From an uncultured Nocardioidaceae bacterium (GTDB taxonomy: Bacteria > Actinomycetota > Actinomycetes > Propionibacteriales > Nocardioidaceae), in assembly GCA_902805845.1 (NCBI GenBank), contig CADCUI010000048.1, positions 1-33,330 of the forward strand: a stretch of 33,330 bases of DNA, in the 5' to 3' direction. Position numbers and translations under genes: made by a program. The notes under the pieces were generated by a model that worked only from the letters and a program-made list of their open reading frames with translations, was not told the DNA's origin and searched no databases. Position 1 is the stretch's first letter. Each line of letters starts with the position of its first letter. Below, one piece after another: positions 16,542 through 25,623 of the stretch.

Positions 16542-17542
16542 GCGCCACGATCGCGTCCACCTCCGGCGCCCCCCACACCGCGATCCTCGGTCTCGGCGCC
16601 TACCGCCCCAGCCGGGTGGTGGGGAACGCCGAGCTGGTCGACGCCATCGACAGCAGCGACGAGTGGATCCAGCAGCGGTCGGGCATCAAGCAGCGACGGT
16701 TCGCCACCGAGGACGAGACCGTGCAGATGATGTCCGTGGCCGCCTCCCGGGCCGCGCTGGAGCAGGCCGGCCTTGCCGCCGCCCAGGTGGACGCGGTCAT
16801 CGTCGCCACGGTCACGCACCTGATGCAGACGCCGGCGGTCGCCCCCGCAGTGGCGCACGAGCTCGGCACCGAGCACGCCGCGGCCTTCGACGTCAGTGCC
16901 GCCTGCGCGGGCTTCTGCCACGGTGTCGCGCTGGCCTCCGACATGGTGCGCGGCGGCAGCGCCAAGAACGTGCTGGTCGTCGGCGTGGAACGCCTGTCCG
17001 ACATCCTCGACCTGTCCGACCGAGGCACCGCCTTCATCTTCGCCGACGGGGCGGGAGCCGTCGTGGTCGGCCCGGCCGACGAGCCGGGCATCGGACCCGT
17101 CGTGTGGGGCTCGGACGGCGAGCAGCTCGACATGATCCGCCAACGTGAGGACTGGCGCGAGGCGCTGGCCGCGGACGACCCGCAGATGCCCTTCCTCATG
17201 ATGGAGGGCAAGGCGGTCTTCCGGTGGGCCGCCTTCGAGATGGCCAAGGTCGCGCAGGCCGCGCTGGACCGCGCCGGGGTCGGGGTCGACGACCTCGACG
17301 CGTTTGTGCCCCACCAGGCCAACATGCGCATCACCGACGCGATGGCCCGCGCCCTGCGACTGCCCGAGCGCGTCGCCATCGCCCGTGACATCGCCGAGCA
17401 GGGCAACACCTCGGCGGCCTCGATACCGCTGGCCCTGGAGCGGCTCGTGGCGGACGGCGAGGTCAAGAGCGGCGACACCGCCCTGCTGGTCGGCTTCGGC
17501 GCCGGCCTCGCCTATGCCGCCCAGGTGGTGAAGGTGCCATGA
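16538..17542 (+). CDS. fabH: Beta-ketoacyl-ACP synthase III
   Basis: 334 residues, GTG at 16538 overlapping the fabD stop by four bases, so translation is coupled. The catalytic triad is visible: Cys123 in FDVSAACAGFCHG, His259 in VPHQANMRI and Asn290 in EQGNTSAASIP. Length is normal. FabH condenses a starter acyl-CoA (acetyl-CoA or branched-chain acyl-CoA in actinobacteria) with malonyl-ACP to begin fatty acid synthesis. The gene order fabD-fabH-acpP-fabF is that of Streptomyces; Mycobacterium lacks fabH at this position. Starter preference cannot be read from the sequence by eye. Confidence 0.96.
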   Translation: MSATIASTSGAPHTAILGLGAYRPSRVVGNAELVDAIDSSDEWIQQRSGIKQRRFATEDETVQMMSVAASRAALEQAGLAAAQVDAVIVATVTHLMQTPAVAPAVAHELGTEHAAAFDVSAACAGFCHGVALASDMVRGGSAKNVLVVGVERLSDILDLSDRGTAFIFADGAGAVVVGPADEPGIGPVVWGSDGEQLDMIRQREDWREALAADDPQMPFLMMEGKAVFRWAAFEMAKVAQAALDRAGVGVDDLDAFVPHQANMRITDAMARALRLPERVAIARDIAEQGNTSAASIPLALERLVADGEVKSGDTALLVGFGAGLAYAAQVVKVP

Positions 17543-17633
17543 CCCGCATCCCCGCGAACCCCGCCGTCTGACCCCCACACCTGCACGACCTCACCAAACC
17601 GAATGCACCACCTCTCACCAGAAGGAGCCACCC

Positions 17634-17882
17634 ATGGCAGACACCTCCGAGATCCAGGCCGAGCTCGCGACGATCGTCGAGGAGGTCGCCGGCGTACCCG
17701 CCTCGACCGTGCAGCCCGACAAGGAGTTCATCTCCGACCTCGACGTCGACTCGCTGTCGATGGTCGAGATCGTCGTCGCCGCCGAGGAGAAGTTCGGCGT
17801 GCGCATCCCCGACGACGAGGTCAAGAACCTCCGCACCGTGGGCGACGCCGTGGCCTACATCCAGAGCGCCCAGGCCGCCTGA
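17634..17882 (+). CDS. acpP: Acyl carrier protein
   Basis: 82 residues, ATG with AAGGAG 7 nt upstream, a strong ribosome-binding site as expected for an abundant protein. The phosphopantetheine attachment site is Ser40 in FISDLDVDSLSMVEIVVAAE. The protein is acidic and helical, without the C-terminal extension of mycobacterial AcpM. It carries growing acyl chains between FabD, FabH, FabF and the reductases. It lies 91 nt after fabH, in a gap with no hairpin, so read-through is likely; an extra internal promoter is possible but not visible. Confidence 0.97.
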   Translation: MADTSEIQAELATIVEEVAGVPASTVQPDKEFISDLDVDSLSMVEIVVAAEEKFGVRIPDDEVKNLRTVGDAVAYIQSAQAA

Positions 17883-17954
17883 GCGGTCCCACCACCGACC
17901 GCCAGCTGACCGGGCCCACCGCATCGCAGCGGCCCGACGAGGAGTGATCTGAGC

Positions 17955-19190
17955 ATGTCCACCACGCGCGTCCTGGTGACCGGTATCGGCGCCACCTCCC
18001 CACTCGGGGGAGACGCTCCGAGCACCTGGTCGGCGCTCCTCGCCGGCCAGTCGGGGGTCGACACGCTCAAGCACGAGTGGGCCGACGATCTCCCCTCCCA
18101 GATCGGGGCGGAGGTGGCGGTCGAGCCGACCGACGTCCTGGACCGGGTCAAGGCACGGCGCCTGGACCGGTCGAGCCAGCTGGCGCTGGTCGCGGCGCTC
18201 GAGGCCTGGACCGACGCAGGGCTCGACGACGCCGAGCTCGACCCCGAGCGGGTCGCCGTCGCGATGGCCTCGGGCATCGGCGGGGTCCAGACGCTGCTGG
18301 CCAACTACGACCAGCTGATCCAGAAGGGCCCTCGACGGGTGTCGCCGCTGGCGATCCCGATGCTGATGCCGAACGGCCCTGCCGCGAGCATCGGCCTCGC
18401 CGTGAGCGCCAAGGCCGGTGTCCACACGCCGGTGTCGGCGTGCGCCTCCGGCAACGAGGCCATCGCGCTCGGCATCGACCTGATCCGGTGGGGACGGGCC
18501 GATGTCGTCGCGGTCGGCGGCACCGAGGCAGCCGTGCACGCGCTGCCGATGGCCGCGTTCGGCCAGATGCGGGCGCTCTCCCAGCGCAACGCCGAGCCGC
18601 AGCGGGCATCGCGACCGTGGGACCGGGGCCGTGACGGCTTCGTGCTCGGCGAGGGGGCCGCGGTCCTCGTGCTCGAGTCCGAGGCGCACGCGACCGCCCG
18701 CAATGCGCGGGTGTACGCCGAGGCGGCCGGAGCGGGCGTCACCGCCGACTCCCACGACATCGCCCAGCCCGACCCGGCCGGCCTGGGGGCCACGAGGGCG
18801 ATGACGATCGCGCTGCGCGAGGCGGGGCTCGACCCTGCCGACCTGGTGCACATCAACGCCCATGCCACCTCCACGCCCCAGGGCGACGTGGCCGAGGCGT
18901 TGGCGGTCCGCACCGCCCTCGGCGACGCGGTCGACCGCGTCGTGGTGACCTCCACGAAGTCGATGACCGGCCATCTCCTCGGCGCCGCGGGCGCCCTGGA
19001 GTCGCTGGCGACGGTGCTGGCACTGCACCACCGGGTGGTTCCGCCGACGATCAACCTCGAGGACCCCGAGGATGTCGGCCTCGACATCGCCACCGACCAG
19101 CGCGAGCTCGCGGCGGGTCAGATCGCCGCCATGAACAACTCGTTCGGGTTCGGCGGGCACAACGTCGCGGTGGCCTTCACCAGCGTCTGA
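17955..19190 (+). CDS. fabF: Beta-ketoacyl-ACP synthase II
   Basis: 411 residues, ATG at 17955 following GAGGAGTGATCTGAGC. KAS II/KasA-type active site: Cys163 in VSACASGNEAI, His303 in INAHATSTPQGD and His340 in KSMTGHLLGAAG; the Phe gate region reads NNSFGFGGHN. It elongates acyl-ACP by condensation with malonyl-ACP in the cytoplasm. Length and order match fabF of Streptomyces and kasA of Mycobacterium. There is only one copy here (no kasB-like second gene), consistent with absence of a mycolate-type elongation system at this locus. Confidence 0.96.
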   Translation: MSTTRVLVTGIGATSPLGGDAPSTWSALLAGQSGVDTLKHEWADDLPSQIGAEVAVEPTDVLDRVKARRLDRSSQLALVAALEAWTDAGLDDAELDPERVAVAMASGIGGVQTLLANYDQLIQKGPRRVSPLAIPMLMPNGPAASIGLAVSAKAGVHTPVSACASGNEAIALGIDLIRWGRADVVAVGGTEAAVHALPMAAFGQMRALSQRNAEPQRASRPWDRGRDGFVLGEGAAVLVLESEAHATARNARVYAEAAGAGVTADSHDIAQPDPAGLGATRAMTIALREAGLDPADLVHINAHATSTPQGDVAEALAVRTALGDAVDRVVVTSTKSMTGHLLGAAGALESLATVLALHHRVVPPTINLEDPEDVGLDIATDQRELAAGQIAAMNNSFGFGGHNVAVAFTSV

Positions 19191-19248
19191 CCTGCCCTCT
19201 CCCGGCACCGCCACCCGATCCGGCACCACCGACCACCTTGGGAGCTCG

Positions 19249-20739
19249 ATGACCACCGCCCCCGCAGCCCCGACGACGGCCACCTCGGACGCCACTGTCC
19301 CCGCCGGACGCGCCCGGCCCCCGAAGCTCCCCCGGGATCAGGACCCGAGGCACCCCGGCCGACGGCTCGCGGCCTACCTCGACCCAGGCTCGATCGAGCT
19401 GCTGAGCCCGGACGACGACAGCGGCATGCTCGCCGCCCTGGGAACGGTGGAGGGCGCCCCGGTCGTCGCCTTCTGCTCCGACGCCACCGTGATGGGCGGC
19501 GCGATGGGGGAGGCCGGCTGCCGGGTCGTGGTCGCGGCGTACGAGCGCGCCCTCGCCGACGGCGTGCCGATCGTGGGGCTGTGGCACTCCGGCGGCGCAC
19601 GGCTGGCCGAGGGGGTGCGCTCGCTGCACGCCGTCGGCGAGATCTTCCACGCCATGACCACCGCGTCAGGTCGCATCCCGCAGATCTCGGTGGTGCTCGG
19701 CCCTGCGGCCGGCGGCGCGGCGTACGGCCCCGCCCTCACCGACATCGTGATCCTCGGACCGGAGGGGCGGATCTTCGTGACCGGCCCCGACGTGGTCCGC
19801 TCGGTCACCGGCGAGGACGTCGACATGCTCCGGCTGGGAGGCCCCGAGCCGCACGGCCGGCGCTCCGGCGTGGTGCATCTGCTCACCGACTCGGAGGAGG
19901 AGGCGCTGTCCCGAGGCCGCGCGCTGGCCGCGCTCCTCGGTGCGCAGGGCCGGCTGGCCACCGACGACGTCGTGGCTCGCGACCTCGCGACGCTGCTGCC
20001 GGAGTCGGCCAAGCGGGCCTACGACGTGCACCCGCTCGTCGAGGGCGTGCTCGACGAGGGCACCGTCGTCGAGCTGCACGCCCGGTGGGCTCCCAACCTC
20101 GTGACCGCCCTCGGGCGGCTCGGTGGCCGCACGGTCGGCGTCGTCGCCAACAACCCCCTCCGCCTCGGCGGCTGCCTGGACTCCGCCTCGGCGGAGAAGG
20201 CGGCCCGCTTCGTCCGGATGTGCGACGCGCTCGGCGTGCCGCTGGTGGTGCTGGTCGACGTCCCCGGGTACCTGCCCGGAGTCGGCCAGGAGTGGGACGG
20301 CGTCGTACGCCGCGGCGCCAAGCTGCTGCACGCGTTCTCGGAGTGCACGGTGCCGCGGGTCAGCCTGGTCACCCGCAAGGCGTACGGCGGTGCCTACATC
20401 GCGATGAACGCCCGCTCCCTCGGAGCCACCCGGGTGCTCGCCTGGCCCGGCGCCGAGGTGGCGGTCATGGGAGCGGTGGCTGCGGTGCGGATCCTCCACC
20501 GTCGCCGGCTCGCCGAGGTCGCGCCGGAGCAGCGTGCCGAGGTCGAGGCCCAGCTCGCGGCCGAGCACGAGCGGATGACCGGCGGAGTGACCGCCGCGCT
20601 CGGCATCGGCGTGGTCGACGAGATCGTGGCACCGGCTCAGACCCGGCAGGCGCTGGCCGAGGCACTGGCCGAGGCGCTCGACGCCGGGAGGGCCGACGGC
20701 CGCGAGCCGCGGGGTCGGCACGGCAACATCCCCCTCTGA
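19249..20739 (+). CDS. accD: Acyl-CoA carboxylase carboxyltransferase (beta) subunit, AccD6/PccB-like
   Basis: 496 residues, ATG at 19249. Carboxyltransferase domain with GLWHSGGARLAEGVRSLH, the oxyanion-forming VLGPAAGGAAYGPAL, LVDVPGYLPGVGQEWDGVVR and TRKAYGGAYIAMNARSLGA, ending in the family motif HGNIPL. It transfers carboxyl from carboxybiotin to acetyl-CoA and/or propionyl-CoA, making (methyl)malonyl-CoA for FabD. The last position of a fab operon matches accD6 of Mycobacterium. The alpha (biotin carboxylase/carrier) subunit is not in the window. The N-terminal ~35 residues are Ala/Thr/Pro-rich and probably disordered. An exact substrate choice cannot be made here. Confidence 0.93.
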   Translation: MTTAPAAPTTATSDATVPAGRARPPKLPRDQDPRHPGRRLAAYLDPGSIELLSPDDDSGMLAALGTVEGAPVVAFCSDATVMGGAMGEAGCRVVVAAYERALADGVPIVGLWHSGGARLAEGVRSLHAVGEIFHAMTTASGRIPQISVVLGPAAGGAAYGPALTDIVILGPEGRIFVTGPDVVRSVTGEDVDMLRLGGPEPHGRRSGVVHLLTDSEEEALSRGRALAALLGAQGRLATDDVVARDLATLLPESAKRAYDVHPLVEGVLDEGTVVELHARWAPNLVTALGRLGGRTVGVVANNPLRLGGCLDSASAEKAARFVRMCDALGVPLVVLVDVPGYLPGVGQEWDGVVRRGAKLLHAFSECTVPRVSLVTRKAYGGAYIAMNARSLGATRVLAWPGAEVAVMGAVAAVRILHRRRLAEVAPEQRAEVEAQLAAEHERMTGGVTAALGIGVVDEIVAPAQTRQALAEALAEALDAGRADGREPRGRHGNIPL

Positions 20740-20779
20740 GTCGACGCCGAGCCGGTACAGGGGCTGGTAGACAGGCCGC

Positions 20780-21985
20780 GTGAGGTCGACGGCCGAGGGC
20801 ACGTCGGGGGTCATGTCGGTCCAGCAGCGACGGGCCCGGCTGGTCACCCGCCACTTGATCGACGGTTCGGCTCCCGACCCGGTGACCGCGACCCGCGGTC
20901 TCGTGTGCCTCCATGCCACGGACCCGGCGACGGTCTACCTCTCGGTGCTGGCCAGGTCCGCCGGCGTGCAGATCGCCGACGTCGCCGAGGCGATGTACGA
21001 GCAGCGCTCCCTGGTCCGGATGATGGGCATGCGGCGGACCCTCTTCGTGGTCCCCGACGACCTCGCCGCCACCGTGCACCACGCCGCCGCCCTCGACGTC
21101 GCGGCGACCGTCCGCAAGCGGCTGCTGCAGGAGCTCGCCACCGCGCCGACCGACCCGCCGATGCCGCAGGACGTGGCATCCTGGCTGGCCGAGGTCGAGG
21201 ATGAGGTCGAGGCAGCGATCCGGGATGCCGGCGTCGCCTCGGGGGCACAGCTCGCCGCGAGGGTGCCCCGGCTGAAGACGGCGATCCTGCCCCGCAGCGA
21301 CAAGGCGTACGACGTGCGGCGCAGCGTCACCTCACAGGTGCTCGTCCTCATGGGACTGCAGGGACGGCTCGTCCGCGGCCGGCCGCTGGGGTCGTGGACC
21401 TCGCGGCAGCACACCTGGGAACCAGGGGCGGCGTGGTGGCCGGACGGCTTGACCGAGCTGCCGACGAGTGAGGCCCGGGCGCGGCTGGTCGGGGCCTACC
21501 TCGCCCGCTTCGGACCGGCGCAGGAGGCCGACGTCGCCTGGTGGACCGGCTGGTCGCTGCGCCTGACCCGTGCGGCGGTCACCGACGCCGGAGCGGTCAC
21601 GGTCGACGGCGGGCTCGTCGCCGACGGGGACACCGACCCGGTCGCCGTACCGGAGCCGACGGCGGCCCTCCTTCCGGCCCTCGACCCGACGCCGATGGGG
21701 TGGAAGCACCGGGAGTGGTACCTCCCCCAGGACGCCGACCACAGGGCGTCGCTCTTCGACCGGTCGGGCAACGTCGGGCCGACGATCTGGTGGGGAGGTG
21801 AGGTGGTCGGTGGATGGGCGGTCCGCAGGGACGGGACGGTGGAGACCAGGCTCCTGGTCGATCGCGGTCGGGAGGCGGCGCGAGCGGTCGAGGCGGCCGC
21901 GCAGCGGCTGGAAGGGCGCCTCGGAGGAGCCGTCGTCGTCCCGTCCTTCCGGACCCCGCTCGAGCGTGAGCTCAGCGGGACCTGA
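20780..21985 (+). CDS. Winged-helix DNA-binding protein, AlkZ-like (HTH_42 / COG3214)
   Basis: 401 residues from a GTG at 20780; an ATG at 20813 (MSVQQRRARLV) is an equally possible start, as neither has a clear ribosome-binding site. Recognisable blocks are RLVTRHLIDGSAPDPV, GLVCLHATDPATVYLSVLAR, MMGMRRTLFVVPDDL, RLVGAYLARFGPAQEADVAW and LLPALDPTPMGWKHREWYLP. These place it in the winged-helix family that includes the AlkZ/AlkX glycosylases, which unhook DNA crosslinks. The catalytic QxQ motif of true AlkZ is not apparent (HAT follows L in CLHATDP), so activity should not be assumed. It follows accD by 40 nt on the same strand and could be its distal operon member. Confidence 0.82.
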   Translation: MRSTAEGTSGVMSVQQRRARLVTRHLIDGSAPDPVTATRGLVCLHATDPATVYLSVLARSAGVQIADVAEAMYEQRSLVRMMGMRRTLFVVPDDLAATVHHAAALDVAATVRKRLLQELATAPTDPPMPQDVASWLAEVEDEVEAAIRDAGVASGAQLAARVPRLKTAILPRSDKAYDVRRSVTSQVLVLMGLQGRLVRGRPLGSWTSRQHTWEPGAAWWPDGLTELPTSEARARLVGAYLARFGPAQEADVAWWTGWSLRLTRAAVTDAGAVTVDGGLVADGDTDPVAVPEPTAALLPALDPTPMGWKHREWYLPQDADHRASLFDRSGNVGPTIWWGGEVVGGWAVRRDGTVETRLLVDRGREAARAVEAAAQRLEGRLGGAVVVPSFRTPLERELSGT

Positions 21986-22000
21986 GGGGAGGGAGGACGG

Positions 22001-22507
22001 TCAGACGACCTGGTGGAGCCACCGCACCGGCGCTCCGTCGCCGGCGTGCCTGAAGGTCTCGAGCTCGTTGTCCCACGGCTTGCCCAGCAGCCGGTCCACC
22101 TCGATCTCGAGGGTGGTCTCCCCCACGGCTGCCTTGACCAGCCCGGCCCTGAGCCGGTCCTCGGGGATCATGATGTCGCCGTGGATGCCGGTGACGGCGT
22201 GGAAGACGCCGAGCTCGGGCGTGTAGGAGTAGCGAGACCCCTCGCTGGCGGCAGTCGGCTCCTCGGTGATCTCGAACCGCAGGTGCTTCCAGCCGCGCAG
22301 CGCCGACGCGATCGCCGCGGCGGTGCCGGAGTCACCCAGCCAGGAGTACTCCGAGCGGTAGGTCCCCGCCTGCGCCGGCTGCGGGGTCCACTCCAGGCTC
22401 ACCGCATTGCCGAGCACGCCGCCGAGTGCCCACTCGATGTGCGGGCACAACGCAGACGGCGCGGAGTGGACGTAGATGACGCCCCTGGTCGCTGAACGTG
22501 TGGTCAT
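22001..22507 (-). CDS. DUF3145 family protein
   Basis: 168 residues, ATG at 22507 with GGGAGG 5 nt upstream. It begins MTTRSATRGVIYVHSAPSAL and continues CPHIEWALGGVLG, SLEWTPQPAQAGTYRSEYSW and YSYTPELGVFHAVTGIHGDI, the signature blocks of DUF3145, an actinobacterial family of unknown function. Streptomyces has the family next to the fab cluster as well (near SCO2391), so the neighbourhood is conserved. It is convergent with the winged-helix gene (15 nt apart). A frame extends upstream of the ATG without a ribosome-binding site and is not considered coding. A -10 box is visible about 110 nt upstream. Confidence 0.88.
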   Translation of the reverse strand: MTTRSATRGVIYVHSAPSALCPHIEWALGGVLGNAVSLEWTPQPAQAGTYRSEYSWLGDSGTAAAIASALRGWKHLRFEITEEPTAASEGSRYSYTPELGVFHAVTGIHGDIMIPEDRLRAGLVKAAVGETTLEIEVDRLLGKPWDNELETFRHAGDGAPVRWLHQVV

Positions 22508-22615
22508 CGTGGCCTCCCTGTTGATCTCAGCGCTCGAGTTTGCGCCTTCCCCAGCGGTCTCGAGTACGAGCGATCGGACGAGAGGTCCGGTCAGCGGTAT
22601 GCGGTTGTGCTGAGC

Positions 22616-22621
22616 ATCATA
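22616..22621 (-). promoter_or_regulatory. -10 element upstream of DUF3145
   Basis: TATGAT on the minus strand is a near-perfect SigA -10. TGGCAA lies 18 nt upstream as a weak -35. The transcript would have a ~100-nt leader before the ATG at 22507. Confidence 0.5.
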
Positions 22622-22677
22622 GCGGCACATCTGTCCCATTTGCCACAGGAATCCCGCAACTTGTGGGGCCTCCGGCG

Positions 22678-22725
22678 CCTCGTCCGACTGCGCGCGGCCC
22701 ATGACCCGCGCCCGATCGGACGAGG
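22678..22725 (-). terminator. Bipartite hairpin terminator after selO
   Basis: Outer stem CCTCGTCCGA (22678-22687) / TCGGACGAGG (22716-22725), 10 perfect bp; inner stem GCGCGG (22692-22697) / CCGCGC (22706-22711) with an 8-nt loop. It lies 20 nt beyond the selO stop on the minus strand. No U-tract. Confidence 0.6.
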
Positions 22726-22745
22726 CGGGAGGGGAGGCGGGGCGG

Positions 22746-24209
22746 TCAGGTCCCGCAGAAGGTCTGGTACGCCCCGAAGTCCACGGGGGCGGGGGCGGCG
22801 TAGCGCTCCAGACCAGGGCGCTCGTCGTACGGCGCGGTGACGGCGTCCAGGAGCCGCTCGAGCGGCCCTGTCTCCCCGTCGGTCGCGGCGGCGAGCGCCT
22901 CCTCGACGAGGTGGTTGCGCGGGATGTAGAGCGGGTTGACCCGGTCCATCGCATCCGCATCGGGTCCGAGGGCCCGCCACCGCTCGACCCAGGCGTCGAA
23001 CGCCGGAAGGTCGACGAACAGGCCGCGCGCGGGCTCGGCGTCCCCCCGGGCGGCTCCTCCCAGGGCGCGGTAGAACGAGGTGTGGTCGACGTGGCTGGCG
23101 CGGAGCAAGGTCAGCAGCTCGTCCACGAGCGGTGCGGCCACGCCCTCGTCGAGCCCGTCCGGGAGCCCCAGCTTGGCTCTCATCCCGGCGGACCAGGCGG
23201 CGCTGTACAGCGGGCGGAAGGCGCCGAGCGACTCCACCGCGATCTCGACGGCTCGCTCCTCGTCCTCGTCAAGGAGCGGGAGCATGGCCTCGGCGAGGCG
23301 GGCGAGGTTCCACTCCGCGACGACGGGCTGGTTGCCGTAGGCGTAGCGCCCACCGGTGTCGATCGAGCTGAAGACGCTGGCAGGGTCGAAGGCCTCCATG
23401 AACGCGCACGGCCCGTAGTCGATCGTCTCGCCCGAGATGGTCATGTTGTCGGTGTTCATGACGCCGTGGACGAACCCGACCAGCATCCACTGGGCGACCA
23501 GGGCCGCCTGCGCGGCGACGACCGCCTCGAACAGCGCCAGGTAGGGGTGCTCTGCCTGCGCAAGGCCGGGGTGGTGACGGCCGATGGCATGGTCGGCCAG
23601 CCGGCGGAGCAGGTCCACGTCGCCGGTCGCCGCCACGAGCTGGAAGCTGCCGACACGCAGGTGGCTGCTGGCGACCCGGGCGAGCACCGCGCCGGGCAGG
23701 AGCGTCTCGCGGGCGACCGGCCGTCCGGTGGCCACCACGGCAAGGGAGCGGGTGGTGGGGACGCCCAGGGCGTGCATCGCCTCGCTCACGACGTACTCAC
23801 GCAGCATCGGTCCGACCACCGCACGGCCGTCTCCCCCGCGTGCGAACGGCGTGCGCCCCGATCCCTTCAGGTGCAGGTCCCGGAGGCGGTCGTGCACGTC
23901 GACGATCTCCCCGAGCAGGAGCGCCCGGCCGTCGCCGAGACGCGGGTTGAAACCACCGAACTGGTGGCCGGCGTAGGCCTGCGCCACCGGAGTCGCCCCC
24001 TCGGGCACGAGGTTGCCGACCAGCAGCCGGAGCCCGTCGTCGGTCCGCAGCGAGGCCGCATCGAGTCCCAGCTCCTTCGCCAGGGTCTCGTTCAGCGCGA
24101 GCAGTCGCGGGTCCGGTGCGGCTTCCGCCTGCCACGGAAGGGCGAGCTCGGAGAGCTCACGTGCGAAGCGGTTGTCGAGGGTGACGGTCGGTGCCGGTGC
24201 GACGCTCAC
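22746..24209 (-). CDS. selO: SelO/YdiU family protein adenylyltransferase (pseudokinase fold)
   Basis: 487 residues, GTG start at 24209. SelO motifs in order: [78 protein letters not shown] (catalytic Asn/Asp), [13 protein letters not shown] and the C-terminal TFCGT, where Cys replaces the selenocysteine of animal SelO. Known for the family: transfer of AMP to Ser/Thr/Tyr of proteins, linked to redox homeostasis. The cysteine near the C-terminus and the one in GPCAF could be the redox pair; this is inference. A leaderless promoter is likely. Length is typical. Convergent with nothing; its terminator precedes the DUF3145 promoter. Confidence 0.95.
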   Translation of the reverse strand: MSVAPAPTVTLDNRFARELSELALPWQAEAAPDPRLLALNETLAKELGLDAASLRTDDGLRLLVGNLVPEGATPVAQAYAGHQFGGFNPRLGDGRALLLGEIVDVHDRLRDLHLKGSGRTPFARGGDGRAVVGPMLREYVVSEAMHALGVPTTRSLAVVATGRPVARETLLPGAVLARVASSHLRVGSFQLVAATGDVDLLRRLADHAIGRHHPGLAQAEHPYLALFEAVVAAQAALVAQWMLVGFVHGVMNTDNMTISGETIDYGPCAFMEAFDPASVFSSIDTGGRYAYGNQPVVAEWNLARLAEAMLPLLDEDEERAVEIAVESLGAFRPLYSAAWSAGMRAKLGLPDGLDEGVAAPLVDELLTLLRASHVDHTSFYRALGGAARGDAEPARGLFVDLPAFDAWVERWRALGPDADAMDRVNPLYIPRNHLVEEALAAATDGETGPLERLLDAVTAPYDERPGLERYAAPAPVDFGAYQTFCGT

Positions 24210-24216
24210 AGCATCG

Positions 24217-24222
24217 AGGTTA
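24217..24222 (-). promoter_or_regulatory. -10 element of a probable leaderless selO promoter
   Basis: TAACCT (TAnnnT, minus strand) is followed by 7 nt and the GTG at 24209; no Shine-Dalgarno sequence is present. Confidence 0.45.
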
Positions 24223-24252
24223 CGTGGCGCCCCGTGGCGCTCGCCATGACGC

Positions 24253-25167
24253 TCATCGGGGCCGCAGCCGCACCGTCGGCAGCGGCGGAGCGAGCAGCCG
24301 AGGGGCATCGACGCCCTCCACCCGGCCGAACCGTCCGGGCACGAAGTCGACACCGCTGCCGTTCCATGCCTCGCGCTGCTCCACGATCTCCTCGTGCGAG
24401 CGGCCGATGAAGTTCCACCACATCACCAGCCGCTCCTCGAAGGGCATCCCGCCCAGCAGCAGGACCCGGGCGTCGCTCTCAGGAGCCCCCAGCCGCAGGG
24501 ACGTACGACCGGTCCCGAGGTAGGCGAGCCGGTGGCGGTCGACGGTCTCGTCGTCGACGGTGACCGCCTCGTCGACCGCCAGCAGGCCGTGCTCGAAGGC
24601 AGGATCCACCGGCAGGTCCGCAACGGACCCGCGTGGGAGCCGCAGCTCCGCCCCCACCAAGGGGCTGTACGCCGGGGCGGGCGACCGGTGACCGGCCAGC
24701 TCCCCGACCAGGACGGTCACCGAGACGTCGCCCAGCGTGAACGCGGGAAGCGTGTCGACGTGGGCGAAGTCCGGCGGAGCGCTGTCACGGTGCTCGTCGG
24801 GAAGCGCCACCCACAGCTGGACCCCGTGCAGGGTCGATGGCGCGTCCCCCGGTGAGGTCTCGGCGTGGCACAGGCCGTGTGCTGACGTCATGACGTTGAG
24901 CTGCCCGGGCCGGATGAGCTGGTCGGAGCCGAGGCTGTCGAGGTGTCGGCCCAGCCCCTCGAACAGCCAGGTGACCGTCTGCAGCCCGGTGTGGGGATGC
25001 GGCGGCACCCACATGCCGCCGGTCCGCCGGATGTCGTCGGGCCCGTAGTGGTCAAGGAAGCACCACGCCCCGATCGTCCGCTGCACCTTGTGCGGCAGCA
25101 GCCGTCGGACGTGCGTGGTCCTGCCCAGGAGGACGTCGCGGGGCTCGAGGAGATCGAACGCGGGCAT
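24253..25167 (-). CDS. Pirin family protein
   Basis: 304 residues from the ATG at 25167; a GTG at 25182 is possible. The bicupin signature is clear: [58 protein letters not shown] and the C-terminal cupin with [20 protein letters not shown]. The N-terminal cupin keeps HPHTG and the HxxH-E metal ligands. Bacterial pirins are iron- or other metal-binding proteins, some with quercetinase activity; some modulate pyruvate dehydrogenase in other bacteria, but no such role can be deduced here. It lies 20 nt after the membrane-protein gene upstream on the same strand, so co-transcription with the DUF2243 unit is possible. Confidence 0.92.
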   Translation of the reverse strand: MPAFDLLEPRDVLLGRTTHVRRLLPHKVQRTIGAWCFLDHYGPDDIRRTGGMWVPPHPHTGLQTVTWLFEGLGRHLDSLGSDQLIRPGQLNVMTSAHGLCHAETSPGDAPSTLHGVQLWVALPDEHRDSAPPDFAHVDTLPAFTLGDVSVTVLVGELAGHRSPAPAYSPLVGAELRLPRGSVADLPVDPAFEHGLLAVDEAVTVDDETVDRHRLAYLGTGRTSLRLGAPESDARVLLLGGMPFEERLVMWWNFIGRSHEEIVEQREAWNGSGVDFVPGRFGRVEGVDAPRLLAPPLPTVRLRPR

Positions 25168-25203
25168 GCCGCCAGTGTGCACCGGTGGACCGCGGGAGGA
25201 GCC

Positions 25204-25623
25204 TCACCGGAGCAGACAGCTGAGGGCGCCGGCCGCGCAGACGACCGCACCTGCGGTCCTGACCCGGTCCGCGACGAGCAGTCGACGGACGAGGCGGTCG
25301 TCCTTGCCCGCCGACAGCCGCCCGTGGGTGGGGCCCGCCACCAAGGCGGTCACCAGGATCGAGGCAGCAGCGCCGCCGACGCCTACCCAGGTCCCGGTGC
25401 AGGAGAGGTCGTCCACGAGCCCCCAGGCCCCCGTGGTGACCAGGGCGCCGTAGAGAAGGGCGACGAGCGGGGTGATCCTGCGGGTGTGCAGCGCGTGGGC
25501 GGTCGCCCAGTCCGGCGCTCGGACCAGGGCCGGGTACACGACCATCGTGACCGTCAGCTGGAACCCGAGGTGGAGGCACGCTGCGGCGAGGAGCGCGGCT
25601 GATGCAGGCGCCGCGTCCGTCAC
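25204..25623 (-). CDS. Four-helix membrane protein, DUF1772-like pattern
   Basis: 139 residues, GTG start at 25623 overlapping the stop of the DUF2243 gene by four bases (GTGA). Membrane helices at about 7-31, 51-69, 78-98 and 121-137. The spacing of VVYPAL, HALHTRRITPLVALLYG, GPTHGRLSAGKDDRLVRRLL and ADRVRTAGA resembles small DUF1772-type integral membrane proteins, but the match is by pattern only. Function unknown. Translational coupling to the DUF2243 gene suggests a joint role in the membrane. Confidence 0.72.
   Translation of the reverse strand: MTDAAPASAALLAAACLHLGFQLTVTMVVYPALVRAPDWATAHALHTRRITPLVALLYGALVTTGAWGLVDDLSCTGTWVGVGGAAASILVTALVAGPTHGRLSAGKDDRLVRRLLVADRVRTAGAVVCAAGALSCLLR

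Noticed and set aside
20780-21985. Naming the winged-helix gene alkZ
   Set aside because: The fold matches, but the QxQ catalytic motif of AlkZ glycosylases is not seen, so only the family is given.
22508-22710. N-terminal extension of the DUF3145 gene upstream of 22507
   Set aside because: The frame stays open, but the ATG at 22507 has a good ribosome-binding site and begins the conserved sequence; a TATGAT promoter box lies inside the would-be extension.
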